Translations under genes and position numbers: made by a program | In this document: positions 59,025 to 64,000 of the stretch, piece after piece | Layout of the letters: every line of letters starts with the position of its first letter | How positions within the stretch are numbered: position 1 is the first letter of the stretch | The notes under the pieces: generated by a model | The model's database searches: none | What the model saw: only the letters and a program-made list of their open reading frames with translations | Told to the model about the DNA's origin: nothing | From: a virus | Length of the DNA: 64,000 nucleotides | Direction: 5' to 3' (one strand) | IMG/VR virus record: IMGVR_UViG_3300034980_000520 | Span: 1 to 64,000 of that record

Positions 59025-59749
59025 GAGCGAATCGTTTACCATTGACAAAGAAGCAAGTATTTAAGATCTTCCGCAGCAAGCCGTATTGGCTTGCCGTCGT
59101 CGACGCAGTGGAGAGCATGGCAGGTTGCCATTTTAAGAGTCTCGTCGCTGCAGATTCTTCAATAAAGACAGTTGGCGAATGGGCACGCTCAAAAGAAGAA
59201 GACAAGCGACAGCAAACTTCATCGTTGACTGTCCCCTTTGCATATGACTTTGAAGCTTGGATCCGCAAAATTGCTGTTGAGTTTGGAATTGAAATCTTGC
59301 AAAAGGACGAGAGTGAAGAAGGAAATGATTTTCGTGTCCGGACATCTGATGCCGGCATCATTCCCTTTGAGGTAAAGACAACCCAGTGCGCACAAGGATG
59401 GACGGGTTCAACTCACTCTGAGGGTAAGGGCAAGGCGCTCAACTATGTGCTAGCAAGCTTCGGACTAGATTTGGATTATCCAATCACTGCCGATCTTACG
59501 CAGCCGGCGTTACCCGGTGTGATTACCGCTCTCCACGCTTCGGTGTTTGGACAAGATGTTCCTGTCAAATGGTCAGGAGCAGCTTCGGAGAGCAACAGCA
59601 GCACCAAGGGTAGGATTCCAGTATCAGCATTTCGTCAATATCGCCAAGCAGTGGCATTTGGAAATGTTAAGAAAAATAGAGTATGGTGTAAGTGCGAACG
59701 AGCAAATCTCGCAGAGCATCGGACACTGTTGCAGGAGAGAGCGGCATGA
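59021..59749 (+). CDS. PD-(D/E)XK-type nuclease-like protein, paired with methyltransferase
   Basis: 242 residues from ATG 59021. Residues 88-130 read FGIEILQKDESEEGNDFRVRT...GIIPFEVKTTQCAQGW. D103 fourteen residues before E117-V-K119 matches the D-x(n)-(D/E)-x-K active site of restriction-type nucleases, and the following T-T-Q is common in them. No other domain is evident. The gene overlaps the next one, a beta-class DNA methyltransferase, by 4 bases (ATGA), so a type II restriction-modification pair is plausible. It could instead be a homing-type or host-DNA-degrading nuclease. Confidence 0.6.
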   Translation: MRANRLPLTKKQVFKIFRSKPYWLAVVDAVESMAGCHFKSLVAADSSIKTVGEWARSKEEDKRQQTSSLTVPFAYDFEAWIRKIAVEFGIEILQKDESEEGNDFRVRTSDAGIIPFEVKTTQCAQGWTGSTHSEGKGKALNYVLASFGLDLDYPITADLTQPALPGVITALHASVFGQDVPVKWSGAASESNSSTKGRIPVSAFRQYRQAVAFGNVKKNRVWCKCERANLAEHRTLLQERAA

Positions 59750-60588
59750 ATCATATCAATCAGATCATTAACAGCGATAGTATAACTGCGCTGCAGGAAC
59801 TCCCAGAGAACTCAATAGATATGGTAGTGACGTCACCGCCTTATGATAATCTGCGAGCATATCAGGGATTAATCGATGACATGAAGGAAGAGTATAATGG
59901 CTATTCCTTTCCCTTTGAACAAATTGCAACCGAGCTATCTCGCGTTGTGAAGAAGGGCGGCGTAGTCGTATGGGTAGTCGGAGATGCAGTGATGAAGGGT
60001 GGCGAAACAGGTTCGTCCTTCCGGCAGGCACTATACTTTATGGAGAAGGGGTTTAAACTTCACGACACCATGATTTATGAGAAGAACGGAAGCTCCTTCC
60101 CAGCCAGACGAGACGGCAACAGATACTCCCAACTCTTTGAATACATGTTTGTGTTCAGCAAGGGAGGGAAACCCAAGACATCAAATCTTATTTGTGATAA
60201 GCCTAACCGATGGGCAGGCTACACGCATTTTGGGAAAGGATCGATTAGAAACAAGAAGGGAGAGCTAGTGGAAAGAAACATTAAGCCCATCCCTGAATTT
60301 TCCCCCCGAAATAATATTTGGAAATATAACACTGGAAAGAATTACTCTACCAAAGACAAGGTAGCATTTGAGCATCCTGCCATTTTCCCCGAACAATTGG
60401 CAGCAGATCATATTCTAACGTGGAGCAATCCCGGCGATGTAGTTTTAGATCCCTTTAATGGATCTGGCACAACTACGAAGATGGCAGCACTGCACGATAG
60501 AAATTATGTGGGCATTGATATCTCAGACAAATACTGTGATATTGCCCGCGAACGTTTGGAAATTATAAAAAAAAAGAGAGCAAGTTAA
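59746..60588 (+). CDS. Beta-class DNA methyltransferase (N4-C or N6-A)
   Basis: 280 residues from ATG 59746. Motif IV is MVVTSPPYDN (T29-S-P-P-Y33) near the N-terminus. The SAM-binding motif I is VVLDPFNGSGTT near residue 240 at the C-terminus, then YVGIDISDKYCDIARERL (motif II). This IV-TRD-I order is class beta. SPPY is favoured by N4-cytosine enzymes but also occurs in N6-adenine ones. The target-recognition region is about 100-215. It forms an overlapping pair with the nuclease-like gene and lies just before a Dam-like enzyme. Confidence 0.87.
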   Translation: MNHINQIINSDSITALQELPENSIDMVVTSPPYDNLRAYQGLIDDMKEEYNGYSFPFEQIATELSRVVKKGGVVVWVVGDAVMKGGETGSSFRQALYFMEKGFKLHDTMIYEKNGSSFPARRDGNRYSQLFEYMFVFSKGGKPKTSNLICDKPNRWAGYTHFGKGSIRNKKGELVERNIKPIPEFSPRNNIWKYNTGKNYSTKDKVAFEHPAIFPEQLAADHILTWSNPGDVVLDPFNGSGTTTKMAALHDRNYVGIDISDKYCDIARERLEIIKKKRAS

Positions 60589-61062
60589 ATGAATAAAAGT
60601 ACACAAGTAGTAATGTTCTCGTCTGAGACGGGAGATTGGGCAACGCCCAAGGAATTTTTTGATAAACTGGACTGGAGGTTTGGACCATTTGATCTGGATC
60701 CCTGCGCCACCCCATCGAATACAAAATGTTCGAACTTCTTCACAGAAGCTGAAGACGGTTTGTCTAAGGATTGGGGTGGTTTTACCGCCTTCATCAATCC
60801 GCCATATGGCAGAGGGATTGACGCATGGATTAAGAAGGCATACGAAGAATCCCGAAAGGAAAACACCAAGATAGTAATGTTGATTCCATCGCGAACCGAC
60901 ACAAAGTACTGGCATCAATATGTGATGAAAGCGGATGAAGTACACTTTATAAAAGGACGCTTAAAGTTTGGCGACAGCAGCAATAGCGCCCCCTTCCCAT
61001 CAGCAGTCGTTGTATTTGACGGCAGCAATAGGCAACAGATCATTGGAGCACTGAACCGATGA
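60589..61062 (+). CDS. Phage Dam-like N6-adenine methyltransferase
   Basis: 157 residues, immediately after the previous stop. The plan WATPKEFFDKLDWRFGPFDLDPCATP (SAM site) then FINPPYGRGIDAWIKKAYEE (NPPY at 70-73) and VMLIPSRTDTKYWHQYV is that of the small phage N6-A-methyltransferase family (PF05869). Such enzymes modify phage DNA against host restriction. Distinct from the neighbouring beta-class enzyme, so the phage may carry two methylation specificities. The last bases overlap the next ATG (ATGA). Confidence 0.92.
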   Translation: MNKSTQVVMFSSETGDWATPKEFFDKLDWRFGPFDLDPCATPSNTKCSNFFTEAEDGLSKDWGGFTAFINPPYGRGIDAWIKKAYEESRKENTKIVMLIPSRTDTKYWHQYVMKADEVHFIKGRLKFGDSSNSAPFPSAVVVFDGSNRQQIIGALNR

Positions 61063-61448
61063 AACAAGATCTTTTACAGGGAGCGCTCTTACGGCTTCAG
61101 GGCTCCATCCTTGAAACATTCGAAGCTTTGAAGGATGAATATGCGGCGCCCGCAAATGAGGGTACTGTGGACAGGATAGCGTCACTCGCCGCAAGATTAG
61201 CCAATCTAGAGGGCGCCCTCATAACATTGCAACAATACTCTCAAAGAATTGTGGAAACCGCCAAAGCAGAAGCCATGGAAACGTCATTGGCAGCAGCCCG
61301 CATGGCAATCGCGGAAGCCAAAAGCGCCTCCGAAGGAGAGTCGGCAGTCATTACCGAGGAGAATTCAAAAACAATGAAGAAAGTGAGGGCAGTCCAAAAA
61401 GAACAGAAGAAGCCCAAGAAGACAAAGAAGAAGGATACAAAAGAATGA
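61059..61448 (+). CDS. Helical protein with Lys-rich tail
   Basis: 129 residues. N-terminal helices (LLQGALLRLQGSILETFEALKDEY) and an Ala/Glu-rich coiled coil (VETAKAEAMETSLAAARMAIAEAKS) precede a basic C-terminal tail (KKVRAVQKEQKKPKKTKKK) that may bind nucleic acid. I do not recognise a family. Overlaps both neighbours by 4 bases, so translation is coupled within the operon. Confidence 0.6.
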   Translation: MKQDLLQGALLRLQGSILETFEALKDEYAAPANEGTVDRIASLAARLANLEGALITLQQYSQRIVETAKAEAMETSLAAARMAIAEAKSASEGESAVITEENSKTMKKVRAVQKEQKKPKKTKKKDTKE

Positions 61449-61702
61449 ACCGGCAACACCGCCGCGCTCTCAAGAAGCAGACAACCTCACCGGCAGAGCA
61501 GAAGATGGCAGAACAAGTGGCAAAATTTGGTAAAATGCCAGAGAAATGTTGCGCCTGCGAAAAAGAGTTTGACAAGAAAGATCGTTCCATGATAGAATCA
61601 TGGAGTGTTGTTGTGAAGCAGGAAGTAGTACGTCTATTCTGCCCAGCATGCATTAATAAAACAAAGGAGGCTCTCAATGGCAGTCACACGAATATCAAAT
61701 GA
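61445..61702 (+). CDS. Zinc-finger-like small protein
   Basis: 85 residues, basic start MNRQHRRALKKQ. Two CxxC pairs, CCAC (in PEKCCACEKEF) and CPAC (in LFCPACINK), are about 29 residues apart, consistent with a single treble-clef or ribbon zinc site. Phages often carry such adaptors for RNA polymerase or recombination proteins; no specific role can be assigned. Overlaps the thioredoxin-like gene by 26 bases. Confidence 0.6.
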   Translation: MNRQHRRALKKQTTSPAEQKMAEQVAKFGKMPEKCCACEKEFDKKDRSMIESWSVVVKQEVVRLFCPACINKTKEALNGSHTNIK

Positions 61703-62051
61703 ATCTTTGGACATGCTGCTCCAAGGAAAAGTAAAGGAAGCAGCAACTTGCGTGCTTAAGTTCTATTCTAATGGCTGTGATATGTGTCATGCCTTGAGTG
61801 ATTATTACGCACAAATATCGCAAGAAGATAAGTATAAAGATTTGCATTTCTTTGCCGTAAACATTGATGATTATCCTGAAATAGAACGTAGGTTAAACTT
61901 TAAGGGAGTGCCAACAATTTTTATTCTGCATTCCAATATTGGAAACCGCGCCCCCACGATCCGAGTCATAGAGGAGCCCGAGAAGCCCAATGATAAAACA
62001 TGGTATAAGGTGTCAGACATTAAAAAGTTTATTGACAGAGAGGGACTGTGA
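61677..62051 (+). CDS. Thioredoxin-like protein
   Basis: 124 residues, ATG with AAGGAGG upstream. Residues 25-40 read CVLKFYSNGCDMCHAL: a strand then CDMC, the CxxC redox site of the thioredoxin fold. Then come HFFAVNIDDYPEIERRLNFKGVPTIFIL (cis-Pro in GVPT) and IRVIEEP. All thioredoxin-fold landmarks are present. It could supply reducing power to the class II RNR or act as a polymerase processivity partner like T7/host thioredoxin; both are inference. Confidence 0.8.
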   Translation: MAVTRISNESLDMLLQGKVKEAATCVLKFYSNGCDMCHALSDYYAQISQEDKYKDLHFFAVNIDDYPEIERRLNFKGVPTIFILHSNIGNRAPTIRVIEEPEKPNDKTWYKVSDIKKFIDREGL

Positions 62052-63088
62052 AAAAGTCCTTATCATATGATGACGTTTTGCTACTCCCCCAATACTCAGA
62101 CATTCGAAGCAGAAGCGAAGTCTCAACAGAAGTTGATCTCGGCAACGGATTGAAACTCGCTCTCCCGGTGTTAGCGTCACCAATGGATACGATTTCAGAG
62201 GCTCCGATGGCGATCGCGCTTGGTGGTGCCGGCGGTGCAGCAATTATTCATAGATATGCTTCTGTTCAGGAGCAGTGCAAGATGGTAAGCTGGGCACAAG
62301 AGGGTGGCATTAGAAATTTTAAAACCGAAATCAATGTTGGAGCCGCTGTGGGTGTCACTGGAGATTATCTTCTGCGCTCAAGAATGCTTTTAAACGCCGG
62401 CGCAACCTTCCTATGTGTGGATGTTGCACACGGGCATCATGTTTTAATGAAAGAAGCCCTCCGGGAGATCCGCGATGAAGTGGGCGCCGATGTTCATCTG
62501 ATGGCAGGAAACGTTGCCACCCTGCAAGGCATCAATGATCTGGCAGAGTGGGGCGCCGATAGCGTAAGATGCAATATTGGAGGGGGCTCGATTTGTTCGA
62601 CGCGCATTGAAACGGGACACGGAGTCCCGGGCTTTCAAACGATAATGGATTGCGCGCAGACTAGTCGCGACATCACCATAATTGCCGACGGCGGCTTGAG
62701 AAATTCTGGAGATATTGTCAAGAGTTTAGGCGCCGGCGCCGATGCTGTAATGTGTGGATCCTTATTCTCTGGTACGGATGAGAGCCCCGGCAAAATAATA
62801 GAAGAAGCCGACGGCACTCGATGGAAGATATATCGCGGCATGGCATCCAAAGAGGCGCAAGTTAATTGGCGAGGCAGCTTTTCTTCAGCAGAAGGCATAT
62901 GTGCTCGCGTTCCTTATCGCGGTTCTGTAAGAAAAATTATAGAAAGCCTAGAGAGGGGAATTCGTTCCGGACTATCTTATAGTGGCTGCCGCACAATCTC
63001 TGAGCTTCAAAGTTCTGCAACTTTCACTTTGCAAACCCCCGCCGGCATGGGTGAGAGCCGAACCCACATTCTTAATAGGAAGTGGTGA
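62048..63088 (+). CDS. guaB: IMP dehydrogenase (lacking CBS domains)
   Basis: 346 residues from GTG 62048, overlapping the previous stop. Oxidises IMP to XMP, the first step to GTP. TIM-barrel signature: [38 protein letters not shown], then [20 protein letters not shown] with nucleophile C183, [32 protein letters not shown], and [17 protein letters not shown]. The catalytic flap residues and C-terminal pattern are IMPDH-like rather than GMP-reductase-like. It has no CBS pair (normally about 120 residues). An auxiliary metabolic gene raising guanine nucleotides during infection. Confidence 0.87.
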   Translation: MKKSLSYDDVLLLPQYSDIRSRSEVSTEVDLGNGLKLALPVLASPMDTISEAPMAIALGGAGGAAIIHRYASVQEQCKMVSWAQEGGIRNFKTEINVGAAVGVTGDYLLRSRMLLNAGATFLCVDVAHGHHVLMKEALREIRDEVGADVHLMAGNVATLQGINDLAEWGADSVRCNIGGGSICSTRIETGHGVPGFQTIMDCAQTSRDITIIADGGLRNSGDIVKSLGAGADAVMCGSLFSGTDESPGKIIEEADGTRWKIYRGMASKEAQVNWRGSFSSAEGICARVPYRGSVRKIIESLERGIRSGLSYSGCRTISELQSSATFTLQTPAGMGESRTHILNRKW

Positions 63089-63411
63089 TGAGCGAAAACA
63101 CACTTGGACAGAACACTAAAAGGATCGTCTTTACTGAAAACGATCATCGCCATGCACAACTAATTGTAAAACTTAAAATGGATGGCATGACACAGGCGAA
63201 ATTTTTCAGACAAATGATTACAGGATATCTGGAAGATGATGAACGGATCCGAAGTTATGTGCTGGACAACTCTTCTCTCTCTAAAGTAAAGATTAACAAA
63301 AGCATGAAGTTGATCGAAAAAGGAAGAGAGACGGCAACTAATTTAGGGCTCAATGAAGATCAACTTGAAAATATATTTGATATGATAGCCGAGGAATTCC
63401 CAGAGTTATGA
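63088..63411 (+). CDS. Ribbon-helix-helix-like regulator (tentative)
   Basis: 107 residues from ATG 63088, which shares a base with the preceding TGA; a GTG at 63082 is less favoured. The N-terminal 45 residues read RIVFTENDHRHAQLIVKLKMDGMTQAKFFRQMITGYLEDD, with the strand-helix-turn-helix pattern of RHH (strand with R-I-V-F, then M-T-x-A-x-F-x-R-x-M). The rest is helical and charged. RHH proteins bind DNA as dimers. It overlaps the sigma-region-4-like gene by 4 bases, so they may form a regulatory pair. Confidence 0.5.
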   Translation: MSENTLGQNTKRIVFTENDHRHAQLIVKLKMDGMTQAKFFRQMITGYLEDDERIRSYVLDNSSLSKVKINKSMKLIEKGRETATNLGLNEDQLENIFDMIAEEFPEL

Positions 63412-63662
63412 AAAACGGCTTACGTCAATGCAGCCTAGATTGCATAAAGGCACAGAAACCTTGCAAATCTAAAGAATGCCGCCACTATATTGAGTTCGAA
63501 GGTGAGTATAATTGTACTTTAGTCTCTATATATGAAAACGGCCCCATGACTCTGCGTCAAGTCGGCGATAGAATTGGGGTGTCGTTTGCTAGAATTAAAC
63601 AAATTGAAGAAAAAGCGTTGAAGAAGATAAAACACAGCGATTTAATTTCTTTTCTAAATTAG
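63408..63662 (+). CDS. Mini sigma-factor region 4-like protein with Cys cluster
   Basis: 84 residues. The C-terminal part reads GPMTLRQVGDRIGVSFARIKQIEEKALKKIK, which matches sigma-70 region 4.2 (TL-x-E-VG-x-x-x-G-V-(S/T)-x-x-R-(I/V)-x-Q-I-E-x-(K/R)-AL-x-K-L/I-K). The N-terminal part holds CSLDCIKAQKPCKSKECRHY, a Cys cluster that may bind zinc. Regions 1-3 are absent, so this is a free-standing -35-recognition module, about 84 residues instead of 200-600. It is directly followed by the ACTATTTA late box and may help the host polymerase use late promoters. This role is inference. Confidence 0.7.
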   Translation: MKNGLRQCSLDCIKAQKPCKSKECRHYIEFEGEYNCTLVSIYENGPMTLRQVGDRIGVSFARIKQIEEKALKKIKHSDLISFLN

Positions 63663-63664
63663 GA

Positions 63665-63689
63665 TATTGAAAAAAATAATACTATTTAT
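63665..63689 (+). promoter_or_regulatory. Candidate bipartite late promoter TATTGAA-N9-ACTATTTAT
   Basis: TATTGAA (63665-63671), nine bases, ACTATTTAT (63681-63689), 39 bases from box to ATG 63720. It directly follows the sigma-region-4-like gene and starts a new unit at the window end. Confidence 0.6.
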
Positions 63690-63719
63690 ACTAGGAACTC
63701 ACGTAAGGAGAAAATGTAG

Positions 63720-64000
63720 ATGTCCCGTAAAACTTTATTAACCGAAACTGAGATTAGGCAGTTTCTCAAGCTTGCCAACTTAGGTGCGGTAGGCGACACA
63801 CGAATTCAAGAGATGAGCATGTCTCCGGATCTTGAAGATCTCGAAGAAGAGGCAGACCCAGAAGAGTTAGATAAATTCGCTGCTGATGATTTGGAGGACG
63901 ACACCGCTCTCGGCGACGAAGAAGCCGGAGCCGATGAGCTTGAAGCTGACTCCGAACTCGACGCAGAGATGGGCGGCGACATGGGCGGCGCCCCCGATGG
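63720..64000 (+). CDS. Acidic protein, N-terminal part (3' truncated by window)
   Basis: ATG 63720 behind AAGGAG; the frame is open to the window end (93 codons visible). Starts MSRKTLLTETEIRQFLKLANLG, a helix comparable to the recurrent tags, then a very acidic Glu/Asp/Leu region (LEDLEEEADPEELDKFAADDLEDD) and EMGGDMGGAPDG at the edge, which resembles the Gly-Gly-Asp repeats in the portal tail. The late promoter and composition suggest a scaffold-like or packaged head protein (inference). Confidence 0.6.
   Translation, partial: MSRKTLLTETEIRQFLKLANLGAVGDTRIQEMSMSPDLEDLEEEADPEELDKFAADDLEDDTALGDEEAGADELEADSELDAEMGGDMGGAPD

Noticed and set aside
1-64000. tRNA genes, CRISPR arrays, integrase or insertion sequences
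   Set aside because: Gaps are short (all under 180 bases) and contain only promoters, terminators or repeats; no cloverleaf, spacer array or transposase was found.

Overview
The window is part of a virulent tailed-phage genome of the contractile-tail (myovirus, T4-superfamily-like) type. All genes lie on the + strand, packed tightly with many ATGA-type overlaps. I see no integrase, lysogeny repressor, tRNA, rRNA, CRISPR array or insertion sequence. The spanin-like pair, lipoprotein signals and peptidoglycan amidase point to a Gram-negative host. A secreted protein with a MYXO-CTERM-like tail hints at a deltaproteobacterial or myxococcal-type host, but this is inference only.

Layout. 1-4.6 kb: small proteins, several with a recurring N-terminal helix that may be a capsid-targeting tag, plus a holin-like protein and two spanin-like membrane proteins. 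4.6-11.6 kb: packaging and head genes (large terminase, portal, prohead protease), ending with a ribosomal protein bS21 homologue. 11.6-19 kb: a block of modular fibre/decoration-like proteins that share a C-terminal beta domain and sit between the protease and scaffold genes. 19-26 kb: scaffold, major capsid protein, a histone-H1-like basic protein and neck proteins. 26-39.5 kb: an oversized tail sheath, tail tube, baseplate proteins, tape measure, a LysM/gp53-like wedge protein and a large hub-like protein. 39.5-49 kb: DNA replication and nucleotide metabolism (a miniature family-A polymerase, a divergent tubulin/FtsZ-like protein, SSB, UvsX/RecA, 5'-3' exonuclease, DnaB-type helicase, B12-dependent ribonucleotide reductase, GroES). 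49-52 kb: amidase endolysin and an exported cassette (metzincin protease, lipoprotein, CTERM-tailed protein). 52-64 kb: a full-length DnaE polymerase, ClpP-like protease, J-domain protein, a nuclease-methyltransferase pair, a Dam-like methylase, a thioredoxin-like protein, IMP dehydrogenase, a ribbon-helix-helix-like protein, a mini sigma-region-4 protein and the start of an acidic protein.

Regulation. Two promoter classes are visible. An ACTATTTA(T) box, in several cases preceded nine bases upstream by T(T/A)TTG(C/A)A, stands 25-65 bases before virion gene blocks, and hairpin terminators separate some of these blocks. In the replication and accessory half there are instead near-perfect host sigma-70 promoters (TTGACA, mostly with 17-base spacers). 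The mini sigma-region-4 gene lies just upstream of the last ACTATTTA box and is a candidate late regulator.

How the parts fit. Host-type promoters would drive replication (two polymerases, helicase, SSB, recombinase), nucleotide supply (class II RNR, IMPDH) and protein quality control (GroES, J protein, ClpP). A phage-specific late promoter would then drive head, fibre and tail production. All functions are inferred from sequence motifs read by eye; no database search was run.
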